Part shown: piece after piece, positions 35,319 through 44,543 of the stretch
Position numbering within the stretch: position 1 is the stretch's first letter
Layout of the letters: every line of letters begins with the position of its first letter
Notes under the pieces: model-generated
What the model saw: the letters and a program-made list of their open reading frames with translations, nothing else
Database searches by the model: none
What the model was told of the DNA's origin: nothing
DNA from: Streptomyces aureocirculatus
Lineage (GTDB): Bacteria > Actinomycetota > Actinomycetes > Streptomycetales > Streptomycetaceae
DNA: 64,000 bases
NCBI RefSeq assembly: GCF_000720475.1
Contig: NZ_JOAP01000033.1
Coordinates: 18,080-82,079 of the forward strand
Reading direction: 5' to 3'
Made by a program: the position numbers and the translations under genes

Positions 35319-35555
35319 ATGAGCGTCACGCAGCAGTACCTGCTCGACACCTACCGCGCCGCCCAGCACGGCGAGCCCGCGCCGCCCGCACCCGGGGCCC
35401 ACGACTGGCAGGTCGTGCGGGAGGTGCGCGACTACGGGCGCTTCAACGCCGTGGTCCGTGAACGGCCCGCGCGGGGCCGTGTCCGCGCCGCCGTGCTGCG
35501 GTACTTCCGGGTACTCAGGGGAGGCGGCGCGCGAACTCCGCGACCGCTGCCATGA
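35319..35555 (+). CDS. Small basic protein, unknown function
   Basis: The protein has 78 residues, from ATG 35319 with GAAAGG about 8 nt upstream. It begins MSVTQQYLLDTYRAAQHGEP, and the C-terminal third is Arg-rich. Third-position GC is very high throughout the first 60 codons, which supports real coding. It overlaps the end of the convergent threonine-aldolase-like gene by 41 bp. No family recognised; no membrane span. Confidence 0.65.
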   Translation: MSVTQQYLLDTYRAAQHGEPAPPAPGAHDWQVVREVRDYGRFNAVVRERPARGRVRAAVLRYFRVLRGGGARTPRPLP

Positions 35556-36711
35556 CGTCGTCGGCGGTCCACGCCAGGCCAGGACCGTTCACGGTGACCT
35601 CCGTGACGGACAGGCCCGGCGGGCCGTCGGGGAACCAGCGCCAGAACAACTGGGTACCGGTCTCCTCGGCCTGCGCGAGCGTCGCCTGGTTCAGGACCTC
35701 GGGCGCGTACGGGAGCCAGCACTGGAACTGGTGGGTGTGCGGCGGATCGGGGTGCACGCGCGACCACGGCACCCGCGCGGACGCGAAGCCCTCGCGCAGC
35801 GCGTCGGCGACCACGCGCGCGTGGGTGATGTACTCCGGCAGGCGCGGCAGCACGTGCTTGAGGCCGAGCAGCGCCGAGAGTGCCGTCGGGAACTGCTGGA
35901 ACATCAGCCCGCCGTACCGGTGCCGCCAGGCGCGGGCCTCGTCGGTCAGGGACCGCGGGCCCGCGAGCGCGGCGCCCGCGATGCCTTCCAGAGACTTGTA
36001 GAACGACACGTAGACGCTGTCGGCGAGAGCCGCGATCTCCGTCAGCGGCCGCCCGAAGTGCGTCGTGCACTCCCACAGGCGTGCCCCGTCGAAGTGCACC
36101 ACGGCGTCGCGTTCGCGCGCCGCCGCCACCACGTCCGTGAGCTCCTGCCACTCGGGCAGGACGAAACCGGCCTCCCTCTGGGGCAGTTCCAGCATCAGCG
36201 TGCCGAACGGCTCCTCGAAGTCGAGGATCTCTTCGGCCGTGGGCTGGCGCGGCTCGTCCGTGGGGTGCACGGTGCGCAGACCGCTCACCACGGAGAGGGC
36301 ACCCGCCTCGTGCACCTCCGGGTGCGAGCGCGGGTGCAGGGCCACCGTCGCGTTGCCGGTGCGCCCCGCCCAGCAGCGCAGCGCGACCTGCTGGGCCATG
36401 GTGCCGGTGGGGAAGAAGACGGCGGCCTCCTTGCCGAGGATCCTGGCGACCTCGTCCTCCAGGTCGGCGACGACCCCGTCGCCGTACATGTCACCCGGCC
36501 GCCCCAGGTCCGCGACCTCCGCGGCACCTCCCGTCAGGGCGGTGAGGCGCTCCGCCAGGGTCACCGTCGTCGGGGGCAGCGCCAGGATCCGTTCGGCGTC
36601 GCGGGCGGCGGCGAACCGCCGCGCGCGCTCGTCCGGCTGTTCCTGCTCGTCACTGCCTTCGCGGTCGCCGTCGTCGCCTTCGCGGTCGTCACGCGGGTCG
36701 TGTGCGGTCAT
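35515..36711 (-). CDS. Threonine-aldolase/beta-eliminating-lyase family PLP enzyme
   Basis: The protein has 398 residues, from ATG 36711. After a charged 40-residue leader it has the fold-type I PLP signature: FFPTGTMAQQVALR near 99-112, VHFDGARLWE with Asp208 for the PLP nitrogen, and SFYKSLEG with Lys239 as the Schiff-base lysine. It would cleave a beta-hydroxy amino acid such as L-threonine to glycine and acetaldehyde. Substrate specificity is not evident, and the family is broad. Divergent from the DUF2520 gene. Confidence 0.88.
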   Translation of the reverse strand: MTAHDPRDDREGDDGDREGSDEQEQPDERARRFAAARDAERILALPPTTVTLAERLTALTGGAAEVADLGRPGDMYGDGVVADLEDEVARILGKEAAVFFPTGTMAQQVALRCWAGRTGNATVALHPRSHPEVHEAGALSVVSGLRTVHPTDEPRQPTAEEILDFEEPFGTLMLELPQREAGFVLPEWQELTDVVAAARERDAVVHFDGARLWECTTHFGRPLTEIAALADSVYVSFYKSLEGIAGAALAGPRSLTDEARAWRHRYGGLMFQQFPTALSALLGLKHVLPRLPEYITHARVVADALREGFASARVPWSRVHPDPPHTHQFQCWLPYAPEVLNQATLAQAEETGTQLFWRWFPDGPPGLSVTEVTVNGPGLAWTADDVMAAVAEFARRLP

Positions 36712-36846
36712 CCACAGATCATCGCGCGCGGTCCTACGAATGCCCACAGCCTGTGGACAGCCGACGGCGCGGCGCCAAGCAATAGCGTTAGCATGACGAG
36801 AAATCGTCCGGTACCCCGAGCGGACTGGAACGGAAGGCGTCATCGC

Positions 36847-37890
36847 GTGAACGCATCTCACCGGCCCGAGCAGCAGCCGGAGGCCCGGCCGGACCCCAGG
36901 AACCGCCCCGCCAGGCTCACCGTGGGCGTCGTCGGAGCGGGCCGAGTGGGCCCCGCGCTCGCCGCGTCCCTGCAGCTCGCCGGGCACCGCCCGGTGGCCG
37001 CGTCCGGTGTGTCCGAGAGCTCACGGCGGCGTGCCGCCGCGCTGCTGCCCGACGTGCCCCTCGCCTCGCCGTCCCAGGTCCTCGAGCGTGCCGACCTGGT
37101 GCTGCTCACCGTCCCCGACGACGCGCTTCCCGGCCTCGTCGAGGGCCTCGCCGAGACCGGCGCGGTGCGCCCGGGACAGCTCCTGGTGCACACCTCCGGG
37201 CGGTACGGCACGAAGGTCCTCGACCCCGCCCTGCGCGCCGGTGCGCTGCCCCTCGCGCTGCACCCCGCCATGACGTTCACCGGCACCCCCGTCGACGTAC
37301 AGCGCCTGGCAGGCTGCTCCTTCGGCGTGACCGCTCCCGAAGAGCTGCGGCTCGCCGCGGAGGCCCTGGTCATCGAGATGGGCGGCGAGCCCGAGTGGAT
37401 CGCGGAGGAGGCCCGCCCGCTCTACCACGCCGCCCTCGCCCTCGGCGCGAACCACCTGGTCACGCTGGTCGCCGAAGCCATGGAGCTGCTGCGTGACGCG
37501 GGTGTGAGCGCCCCCGACCGGATGCTCGGTCCGCTGCTCGGCGCGGCGCTCGACAACGCCCTGCGCTCCGGGGACGCGGCCTTGACGGGACCCGTCGCGC
37601 GCGGGGACGCGGGCACGGTCGCCGCGCACGTCGCCGAGCTCCGCAAGCACGCCCCGGGGACCGTCGCGGGCTATCTGGCGATGGCCCGCGCGACCGCCGA
37701 CCGCGCGCTCGCCCACGGTCTGCTCAAGCCGGAACTCGCCGAGGACCTGCTGGGCGTGCTCGCGGGCGGGGTGACGGGGCCCGGCGGACCGGGTGGACCG
37801 GGTGGCCCCTCCGGCGGCCCGGACGGCTTCCGTGACGGTGGCCCGGGTGGCTTCCGTGACGGCGGTCCGGACGACGGAGAGCAGCGATGA
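36847..37890 (+). CDS. Rossmann-fold/DUF2520 putative oxidoreductase beside panC
   Basis: The protein has 347 residues, from GTG 36847 with GGAAGG about 9 nt upstream. The dinucleotide-binding motif [21 protein letters not shown] is near 27-45. The DUF2520 half has [11 protein letters not shown], the [19 protein letters not shown] helix and [17 protein letters not shown]. The last 45 residues are a Gly/Pro/Asp repeat tail (GGFRDGGP). It resembles 6-phosphogluconate/ketopantoate-reductase-like enzymes with unknown substrate. It is the first gene of the operon and overlaps panC by ATGA, suggesting a step in pantoate metabolism such as ketopantoate reduction (inference). Confidence 0.9.
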   Translation: MNASHRPEQQPEARPDPRNRPARLTVGVVGAGRVGPALAASLQLAGHRPVAASGVSESSRRRAAALLPDVPLASPSQVLERADLVLLTVPDDALPGLVEGLAETGAVRPGQLLVHTSGRYGTKVLDPALRAGALPLALHPAMTFTGTPVDVQRLAGCSFGVTAPEELRLAAEALVIEMGGEPEWIAEEARPLYHAALALGANHLVTLVAEAMELLRDAGVSAPDRMLGPLLGAALDNALRSGDAALTGPVARGDAGTVAAHVAELRKHAPGTVAGYLAMARATADRALAHGLLKPELAEDLLGVLAGGVTGPGGPGGPGGPSGGPDGFRDGGPGGFRDGGPDDGEQR

Positions 37891-38951
37891 GCACCGCACT
37901 CCTGCACACCGCCAAGGACCTGCGCGCCCGTACGCGGGCCGGGCGGCGGGCCGTCGTCATGACCATGGGCGCCCTGCACGAGGGCCACGCCACCCTGATC
38001 CGCACCGCACGGCGGACGGCGGGGCCCGGCGGCGAGGTCGTCGTCACGGTCTTCGTGAACCCCCTGCAGTTCGGCGCGGGCGAGGACCTGGACCGCTATC
38101 CGCGCACCCTCGAAACCGACGTCACGATCGCCGCGCGGGCCGGCGCCGACCTCGTGTTCGCCCCCGGCGTGGACGAGGTCTATCCCGGCGGCGAGCCGCA
38201 GGTGCGGGTCACCGCGGGTCCCATGGGCGACGTCCTCGAAGGGGCCACGCGCCCCGGGCACTTCGACGGCGTGCTCACCGTCGTCGCCAAACTCCTTCAC
38301 CTGACCGCACCGGATGTGGCGCTGTTCGGCCAGAAGGACGCCCAGCAGCTCGCCCTGATCCGCCGCATGGTGCGCGATCTGAACTTCGACGTTGAGATCG
38401 TCGGTGTGCCGACGGTCCGCGAGGACGACGGCCTCGCCCGCTCCAGCCGCAACCGCTACCTCTCGCCGGACGAGCGCCGCACCGCGCTCGCGCTGTCCCA
38501 CGCCCTGTTCGCGGGCCGCGACCGGCACGCCGCGCAGGAGGCGCTGCGCGCCCGCGCCGCCCTCACGCCCGCCACCCACGCGCGCGTGGACGGTCTGAAC
38601 GCCCTCGGCGAGGCCCGCGCGGCCGCCGACGCGCACGCCGTCGCCGCCGCCCTGCCGACCGGACCCGCCGCCCCGCCGACCGGACCCGCCGCCCCGCCGA
38701 CCGGACCCGCCGCCCCGCCGACCGGACCGATCGGCCCCGACGCCGTGCGCGCCGCCGCCCGGCAGGTCCTCGACGAGGCCGCGCGCCTGCGCCCGCCGCT
38801 CGTCCTGGACTATCTGGCGCTTGTCGACCCGTCCGACTTCCAGGAGATCGACGGCGGCCACCAGGGCGACGCCGTGCTCGCCGTCGCCGCCAAGGTCGGC
38901 ACGACCCGCCTGATCGACAACATCCCGCTCACGTTCGGAGCCCCCGCATGA
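37887..38951 (+). CDS. panC: Pantothenate synthetase
   Basis: The protein has 354 residues. It overlaps the genes on both sides by ATGA. It joins pantoate and beta-alanine using ATP. Motifs are the HIGH-type [10 protein letters not shown] (25-34), FVNPLQFG, the [15 protein letters not shown] segment, [15 protein letters not shown] and SSRNRYLS. Unusually, a Pro/Thr/Gly/Ala run with PTGPAAP repeated three and a half times is inserted near residues 257-281, in the C-terminal domain, making it longer than the usual 280-330 residues. Confidence 0.95.
   Translation: MSTALLHTAKDLRARTRAGRRAVVMTMGALHEGHATLIRTARRTAGPGGEVVVTVFVNPLQFGAGEDLDRYPRTLETDVTIAARAGADLVFAPGVDEVYPGGEPQVRVTAGPMGDVLEGATRPGHFDGVLTVVAKLLHLTAPDVALFGQKDAQQLALIRRMVRDLNFDVEIVGVPTVREDDGLARSSRNRYLSPDERRTALALSHALFAGRDRHAAQEALRARAALTPATHARVDGLNALGEARAAADAHAVAAALPTGPAAPPTGPAAPPTGPAAPPTGPIGPDAVRAAARQVLDEAARLRPPLVLDYLALVDPSDFQEIDGGHQGDAVLAVAAKVGTTRLIDNIPLTFGAPA
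38655..38728 (+). repeat. 21-bp in-frame minisatellite inside panC
   Basis: Exact 21-bp copies at 38655-38675, 38676-38696 and 38697-38717, plus an 11-bp part. Each encodes PTGPAAP. Because the unit is a multiple of three, copy-number change keeps the reading frame. Confidence 0.95.
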
Positions 38952-40651
38952 GTGCTACCGGCATACGCCTGTACGCCCCCGCTCCCGGCTGGTCGCTGGA
39001 TGCCGACGTCGTGGTCGTCGGCTCCGGAGTGGCCGGCCTGACCGCCGCCCTGCGCTGCTCGGCCGCAGGACTGAAGACCGTCGTCGTCACCAAGGCGCGC
39101 CTGGACGACGGCTCCACGCGCTGGGCCCAGGGCGGCATCGCGGCGGCACTCGGCGAGGGCGACACCCCCGAGCAGCACCTGGACGACACCCTCGTGGCGG
39201 GCGCGGGCCTGTGCGACGAGGAGGCGGTGCGCATCCTCGTCACCGAGGGCCCCGCCGCCGTACGCCGCCTCATCGAGACCGGCGCCCACTTCGACGAGTC
39301 CGCGGAAGGCGCCCTCGCGCTCACCCGCGAGGGCGGCCACCACCGCCGCCGCATCGCGCACGCGGGCGGCGACGCGACCGGCGCGGAGATCTCCCGGGCC
39401 CTGGTCGAAGCGGTCCGCGCGCGCGGCATACCCACGGTCGAGAACGCCCTGGTCCTCGACCTGCTGACGGACGACGAGGGGCGCGCGGCCGGCGTCACCC
39501 TGCATGTGATGGGGGAGGGCCAGCACGACGGCGTCGGCGCCGTGCGGGCGCCCGCCGTGGTCCTCGCCACCGGTGGCATGGGCCAGGTCTTCTCCGCGAC
39601 CACGAACCCGTCGGTGTCCACCGGGGACGGGGTCGCGCTCGCCCTGCGCGCGGGCGCCGAGGTCTCCGACCTGGAGTTCGTGCAGTTCCACCCGACCGTG
39701 CTCTTCCTGGGCGCGGACGCCGAGGGCCAGCAGCCGCTCGTCTCCGAAGCCGTGCGCGGCGAAGGCGCCCACCTGGTGGACGCCGACGGCGTGCGCTTCA
39801 TGGTGGGGCAGCACGAACTCGCCGAGCTGGCACCGCGCGACATCGTCGCCAAGGGCATCACGCGCCGCATGCGGGAACAGGGCACCGCGCACATGTACCT
39901 GGACGCCAGGCACTTCGGCCCCGACATGTGGGCGACGCGCTTCCCCACGATCCTGGCCGCCTGCCGCGCCCACGGCATCGACCCCGTCACCGAGCCCGTC
40001 CCGGTCGCCCCCGCCGCCCACTACGCCTCCGGCGGCGTCCGCACCGACCTGCACGGCCGCACCACCGTCGCGGGCCTGTACGCCTGCGGCGAGGTCGCCT
40101 GCACCGGCGTGCACGGCGCGAACCGGCTCGCCTCCAACTCCCTCCTGGAGGGCCTGGTCTACGCCGAGCGCATCGCCGACGACATCGCCGCCCTGCACGC
40201 CGCGGGTGCACTCCCCGCGCGCGTGCCCGCCGACACGACGCCTCCGGAGCGCCCGGCCCACCCGCTGCTGCCCCCCGAGGCCCGCTTCGCCATCCAGCGC
40301 GTGATGACCGTGGGCGCGGGCGTGCTGCGCTCCGCCGAGTCCCTCGCCGAGGCCGCCGAACGCCTCGCCGCCGTCCACGCGGACGCCGCGGGCGCGCTCG
40401 CCGAGCACGGCAAGACCGCCGAGCCCGGCGTGGACACCTGGGAGACCACCAACCTGCTGTGCGTCGCCCGCGTCCTGGTGGCGGCGGCACAGCGGCGCGA
40501 GGAGACTCGTGGCTGCCACTGGCGCGAGGACCACGCGGACCGCGACGACGCGGCGTGGGGACGCCACATCGTCGTACGCCTCGACCCCGACAGGGCCCTC
40601 ACCACCCGCACCACCGACAACGCCCGATTCCCGAGCACCCAGGAGCAGTGA
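38948..40651 (+). CDS. nadB: L-aspartate oxidase
   Basis: The protein has 567 residues and overlaps panC by 4 nt. It oxidises aspartate to iminoaspartate, the first step of de novo NAD synthesis. The FAD-binding motif [15 protein letters not shown] is at 21-35. The family segment [13 protein letters not shown], the [14 protein letters not shown] region and the active-site block [12 protein letters not shown] are present. So is the C-terminal FAD block [20 protein letters not shown]. NadA is not in this window. Confidence 0.95.
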   Translation: MSATGIRLYAPAPGWSLDADVVVVGSGVAGLTAALRCSAAGLKTVVVTKARLDDGSTRWAQGGIAAALGEGDTPEQHLDDTLVAGAGLCDEEAVRILVTEGPAAVRRLIETGAHFDESAEGALALTREGGHHRRRIAHAGGDATGAEISRALVEAVRARGIPTVENALVLDLLTDDEGRAAGVTLHVMGEGQHDGVGAVRAPAVVLATGGMGQVFSATTNPSVSTGDGVALALRAGAEVSDLEFVQFHPTVLFLGADAEGQQPLVSEAVRGEGAHLVDADGVRFMVGQHELAELAPRDIVAKGITRRMREQGTAHMYLDARHFGPDMWATRFPTILAACRAHGIDPVTEPVPVAPAAHYASGGVRTDLHGRTTVAGLYACGEVACTGVHGANRLASNSLLEGLVYAERIADDIAALHAAGALPARVPADTTPPERPAHPLLPPEARFAIQRVMTVGAGVLRSAESLAEAAERLAAVHADAAGALAEHGKTAEPGVDTWETTNLLCVARVLVAAAQRREETRGCHWREDHADRDDAAWGRHIVVRLDPDRALTTRTTDNARFPSTQEQ

Positions 40652-40656
40652 CCGAC

Positions 40657-41667
40657 GTGAGCACCCCCGACCTCCCCCTCGCCGACGGCAACGGCGGCTG
40701 CGGCGACGCCTGCGGCTGCGGCGACGCGGCGCCCGACGCGATGGAGTGCGGCCTCGACCCGTCGCTCGCCCGGATGCTGGCCGACGCGGGCCTCGACCCC
40801 GTCCAGATCGAGGACATCGCGCACCTCGCCATCGCCGAGGACATGGAGTTCTCGCCGGACGCCGTGGACGTCACGACGGTCGCCACCATCCCCGAGGACG
40901 CCGTCGCCACCGCCGACTTCACCGCCCGCCAGGCGGGCACCGTCGCGGGCCTGCGCGTCGCCGAGGCCGTCCTGTCCGTCGTCTGCGAGGACGAGTTCGA
41001 GGTCGAGCGGTACGTCGAGGACGGCGAGCGCGTCGAGGCAGGAGACGTGCTCCTGAGCATCACCACCCGCACCCGCGACCTGCTCACCGCCGAGCGCAGC
41101 GCGCTGAACATCCTGTGCCGCCTGTCCGGCATCGCCACCGCCACGCGCGCGTGGGCGGACGCCCTTGAGGGCACCGGCGCCAAGGTCCGCGACACCCGTA
41201 AGACGACGCCGGGGCTGCGCTCCCTGGAGAAGTACGCGGTACGCATGGGCGGCGGCGTCAACCACCGCATGTCCCTCGCCGACGCCGCCCTGGTCAAGGA
41301 CAACCACGTGGTCGCGGCGGGCGGCGTGACCCAGGCCTTCAAGGCCGTACGGGAGATGTTCCCGGGCGTGCCGGTCGAGGTCGAGGTGGACACCCTCCAC
41401 CAACTGCGCGAGGTCGTGGACGCGGGCGCCGATCTGGTCCTCCTGGACAACTTCACGCCCGGCGAGACGGAGGAGGCCGTCGCCCTCGTCGCGGGCCGTG
41501 CCCTCCTGGAGTCCTCCGGCCGCCTCACCCTGGACAACGCCGCCGCCTACGCGCGCACCGGCGTCGACTACCTCGCCGTGGGCGCCCTCACGCACTCCTC
41601 GCCCATCCTCGACATCGGCCTCGATCTGAGGGAGGCCGCCGCGGCCTCCGCGCGCGAGGCGGAGTAG
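40657..41667 (+). CDS. nadC: Nicotinate-nucleotide pyrophosphorylase (carboxylating)
   Basis: The protein has 336 residues. GTG 40657 is preferred because AGGAG lies 11 nt upstream, whereas GTG 40648 is only 2 nt from it. It converts quinolinate and PRPP to nicotinate mononucleotide. Motifs are SALNILCRLSGIATAT, VRDTRKTTPGLRSLEKYAV, GGGVNHRMSL and VDYLAVGALTHSSPILDIGL. The N-terminal 35 residues are a Cys/Gly-rich extension with Cys15, Cys19, Cys21 and Cys31, not needed for the catalytic fold and possibly metal binding. Confidence 0.95.
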   Translation: MSTPDLPLADGNGGCGDACGCGDAAPDAMECGLDPSLARMLADAGLDPVQIEDIAHLAIAEDMEFSPDAVDVTTVATIPEDAVATADFTARQAGTVAGLRVAEAVLSVVCEDEFEVERYVEDGERVEAGDVLLSITTRTRDLLTAERSALNILCRLSGIATATRAWADALEGTGAKVRDTRKTTPGLRSLEKYAVRMGGGVNHRMSLADAALVKDNHVVAAGGVTQAFKAVREMFPGVPVEVEVDTLHQLREVVDAGADLVLLDNFTPGETEEAVALVAGRALLESSGRLTLDNAAAYARTGVDYLAVGALTHSSPILDIGLDLREAAAASAREAE

Positions 41668-41673
41668 CCCGCC

Positions 41674-42480
41674 ATGCTGTTGACGATCGACGTAGGCAAC
41701 ACCCATACGGTTCTCGGCCTGTTCGACGGCGAGGACATCGTCGAGCACTGGCGCATCTCCACCGACGCCCGCCGCACCGCCGACGAACTCGCGGTGCTGC
41801 TCAAGGGCCTGATGGGCATGCACCCCCTGCTCGGCGGCGCACTCGGCGACGGCATCGACGGGATCGCGATCTGCTCCACCGTGCCGTCCGTCCTGCACGA
41901 GCTGCGCGAGGTCACCCGGCGGTACTACGGAGACGTGCCCGCAGTCCTCGTGGAGCCCGGCATCAAGACCGGGGTGCCCATCCTCATGGACAACCCCAAG
42001 GAGGTCGGCGCCGACCGCATCATCAACGCGGTCGCCGCGGTCGAGCTCTACGGAGGACCCGCGATCGTCGTGGACTTCGGTACGGCCACGACGTTCGACG
42101 CGGTGTCCGCGCGCGGGGAGTACGCCGGCGGGGTCATCGCTCCCGGCATCGAGATCTCCGTGGAGGCGCTCGGCGTACGCGGCGCGCAGCTCCGCAAGAT
42201 CGAACTGGCCCGGCCGCGCAGCGTCATCGGCAAGAACACCGTGGAGGCCATGCAGGCGGGCATCCTGTACGGCTTCGCGGGCCAGGTCGACGGCGTCGTA
42301 CAGCGGATGGCACGCGAGCTCGCAGGGCCCGGCGGGGACCCCGAGGACGTGACGGTGATCGCCACGGGCGGGCTCGCCCCCATGGTGCTCGGCGAGGCGT
42401 CCGTCATCGACGAGCACGAGCCCTGGCTGACACTGATCGGACTGCGGCTCGTGTACGAGCGGAACGTGTCACGCGGCTGA
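41674..42480 (+). CDS. coaX: Type III pantothenate kinase
   Basis: The protein has 268 residues and begins 6 nt after nadC. It phosphorylates pantothenate using ATP, the first step to CoA. The N-terminal ASKHA-fold phosphate motif DVGNTHTVLGLFDG (6-19), the central GADRIINAVAAV and the VVDFGTATTFDAVS motif with catalytic Asp are present, as is GGVIAPGIEIS. Length is typical. It closes the operon that links pantothenate and NAD synthesis. Confidence 0.96.
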   Translation: MLLTIDVGNTHTVLGLFDGEDIVEHWRISTDARRTADELAVLLKGLMGMHPLLGGALGDGIDGIAICSTVPSVLHELREVTRRYYGDVPAVLVEPGIKTGVPILMDNPKEVGADRIINAVAAVELYGGPAIVVDFGTATTFDAVSARGEYAGGVIAPGIEISVEALGVRGAQLRKIELARPRSVIGKNTVEAMQAGILYGFAGQVDGVVQRMARELAGPGGDPEDVTVIATGGLAPMVLGEASVIDEHEPWLTLIGLRLVYERNVSRG

Positions 42481-42620
42481 GCATGATTTTGCGCCGGAGA
42501 GTGCGGCTCGTCGCCAACTTTTCGCTTACGTCGGACATGCTGTATCCGTCTCCAACAGGCTGTGCGGGGACGGATATTGACCGGGTGTCTGGTGCGGGTG
42601 TTCGAGTGAGCGTGGGGCGG

Positions 42621-43454
42621 ATGAGGCGCAGGGTGCGGCTGGGTGTGGTGACGGCCGCGGTGGTGGTGGCGTGGGCGGGGGGTGGCGCCGGGGCCGGGTT
42701 CGGGTCCCCGGCCGCGACGCCACCCCCCGGCCCGCCCACAGTCACCGCCCCCGCCGCGCCACCCGGCACCGCATCCACCGCTGCCACATCCCACACTGCG
42801 TCCGCCACCGCATGCGCCGTGGCATCCCGTGCTGCGTCCGTCGCCGCGTCCACCGCCGCGTCCCACGCTGCGTCCACCGCCGCATCCACCTCGGCATGTT
42901 CCGTGGCATCCGGTGCCGCATCCGCCTCTCCCGCATCGGCACCGACGCGGACTGTGCCGCCGTCGTCCACTCCGCCGGTGGGTGCGGTGGCTGCGGTGGC
43001 AGCGAAGGTGCCGCCTACAGCGTTGACGGCAGCGACGGCAGCGAAGGTGCCCACAGTGGCGACGGCAGCGGAGATGCCGACGGCACCGAAGGCGCGCAAG
43101 GTGGCGACGGCATCGACGGCGCCCACGGCGGCGGCGCCCACGGCAGCGGCGGCGACGGTGCCGACGACGTCGAGGGCGGCGGCTGCGAAGGTGCCCACGG
43201 TGGCAGCGGCCGCAGCGGCACCCACAGCGCCCGCGGCTTCCGCCACCCCCGACCCGGGCACACCGACCGCACCGGATGCCCCGGGCACACCGGCCGCACC
43301 GGATGCCCCGGGCACACCGGCCGCACCGAACGCCCCGCGCGGTCGCATGGCGGACACCGGGGCCGGTGTCGTGCCCTGGATCGTGGCCGGGGCGGCCGGG
43401 GCCCTCGGGGTGGGGGCGGTCGCCTTCGCGACGACGCGCCGCCGCCAGGACTGA
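42621..43454 (+). CDS. Secreted Ala/Thr/Pro-rich surface protein with LAxTG-like C-terminal anchor
   Basis: The protein has 277 residues from ATG 42621; GTG 42606 is an alternative. The N-terminus MRRRVRLGVVTAAVVVAWAG is a signal peptide. Residues 35-230 are almost only Ala, Thr, Ser, Pro and Val with histidine-free mucin-like character, plus several Cys. A repeat TPAAPDAPG follows, then MADTG, a hydrophobic span and RRRQD. This is the arrangement of sortase substrates (Streptomyces class E sortases favour LAxTG). Met replaces Leu, so anchoring by sortase is plausible but unproven. Composition bias makes alternative frames open too; the signal peptide and C-terminus decide this frame. Confidence 0.75.
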   Translation: MRRRVRLGVVTAAVVVAWAGGGAGAGFGSPAATPPPGPPTVTAPAAPPGTASTAATSHTASATACAVASRAASVAASTAASHAASTAASTSACSVASGAASASPASAPTRTVPPSSTPPVGAVAAVAAKVPPTALTAATAAKVPTVATAAEMPTAPKARKVATASTAPTAAAPTAAAATVPTTSRAAAAKVPTVAAAAAAPTAPAASATPDPGTPTAPDAPGTPAAPDAPGTPAAPNAPRGRMADTGAGVVPWIVAGAAGALGVGAVAFATTRRRQD

Positions 43455-43478
43455 CCTCGCCCGGCCGCCGGGCTCCGC

Positions 43479-43722
43479 CCCCAGGCCCGCCCGCCGGGCC
43501 TCGCACGCGCCCGGGCCCGCACAGCCTCCGCCCGCCGGGCCTCGCACGCGCCCGGGCCCGCACAGCCTCCGCCCGCCGGGCCCCGCACGCGGCCGGGCCC
43601 GCACAGCCCCCGCCCGCCGGGCCCCGCACGCGCACGGGCCCGCACAGCCCCCGCCCACCGGGCCCCGCACGCGCCCCGGACCGCACAGCCCCGCTCACCC
43701 CGGTGGGCCTCCGCGGCCCCGG
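43479..43722. repeat. 41-bp tandem repeat array after the surface-protein gene
   Basis: The marker GCACAGCC occurs at 43519, 43560, 43601, 43642 and 43683, exactly 41 bp apart. The flanking GCCCGCCGGGCCCCGCACGC-type sequence is conserved, decaying at the edges. The array fills most of the 371-bp gap to the next gene. The unit is not a multiple of three, so it is not coding. Units abut directly, excluding a CRISPR. A short AT-richer stretch at 43775-43825 probably holds the promoter of the next gene. Confidence 0.88.
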
Positions 43723-43825
43723 ACCGCGCACCCCCCGGTCCACCCCGGGGGCCTCCGCAAAGCCTCAGCCACGCCAAAAGTGTCCGTTAAGCAGATTTTG
43801 TCCCGTTTGCGCTTATCGTCGGTTC

Positions 43826-44530
43826 ATGCCCACGCCATACGGATCCCGGGGCGGAATGGCCTTCGGTGCGCAGGAGCTGCGAGTGCTCCGCCGTGCTCTG
43901 GCCCACGCCCTGCACCCCAGTACCGTCCGTGCCCTTGACGACCAGGCCGTGCAGGACTGCGTGCGCCTCGCCGACGACATCGACGAGGCGGCGCGCGAGA
44001 GCGCCCGGCTGCGTGCCTTCCTGGTGGCCGACCTGGCCCGCTACCGGGCCGCGCTGCCCGGCACCACCGCCGGGTACCTGGAGCTCCTCGACACCGTGCT
44101 CGGCACCGGGTACCTGCCGGACGCCGACGACCTCTCGGCGCTGCGAGCCCTGCGCGGCAACCCGCGCGCGGCCACCCTCCTCGGCCGCTGCCGGACACTC
44201 GCCGAGCAGGCCGTACGGGAGCGCCTCGCGGCGGCCACGGCGGCCCGCGGCACCGCCGCCACGGCGGCCCGGAGCGCCGCCGGTCCCGCCCCGTACGGGC
44301 CCGTGGTGGTCCGCCCCCGGGTACCCGTCTCCCGCGCCCGGCTGCTCGCCCTGCCCGGCGGGCTCACCGCGGCGGACGAGAAGAAGCCCGCGCCCCGCGC
44401 GAAGCCGCCCGCCGAGCGCCCCGCGCCCCCGCAGGAGCGCCCCCGCCCGATGCCCACTCCGGCCGAGGTGTTCCCGCCCAAACGCCCGGAGCGACCCGCC
44501 GCCCCCGCGCAACGCCTCGCCGCGGGCTAG
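43826..44530 (+). CDS. Conserved-looking hypothetical protein, helical N-terminus and Pro-rich tail
   Basis: The protein has 234 residues, from ATG 43826. No Shine-Dalgarno sequence is visible. A TATCGT-like element lies about 12 nt upstream, so a leaderless transcript is possible. The first 150 residues are predicted helical (AFGAQELRVLRRALAHALHP, LADDIDEAARESARLRAFLV, GYLELLDTVLGTGYLPDADD). The rest is an Ala/Pro-rich linker ending in PTPAEVFPPKRPERP. No signal peptide or membrane span. Function unknown. Coding bias is strong. The gene for a small membrane protein follows after 13 bp. Confidence 0.8.
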   Translation: MPTPYGSRGGMAFGAQELRVLRRALAHALHPSTVRALDDQAVQDCVRLADDIDEAARESARLRAFLVADLARYRAALPGTTAGYLELLDTVLGTGYLPDADDLSALRALRGNPRAATLLGRCRTLAEQAVRERLAAATAARGTAATAARSAAGPAPYGPVVVRPRVPVSRARLLALPGGLTAADEKKPAPRAKPPAERPAPPQERPRPMPTPAEVFPPKRPERPAAPAQRLAAG

Positions 44531-44543
44531 CTACGCTGGGGGC

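Noticed and set aside
42404..43777. 457-codon minus-strand frame opposite the surface-protein gene
   Set aside because: It is an Ala/Gly-rich mirror of the repetitive region, without signal peptide or known domain; it also runs through the 41-bp repeats.
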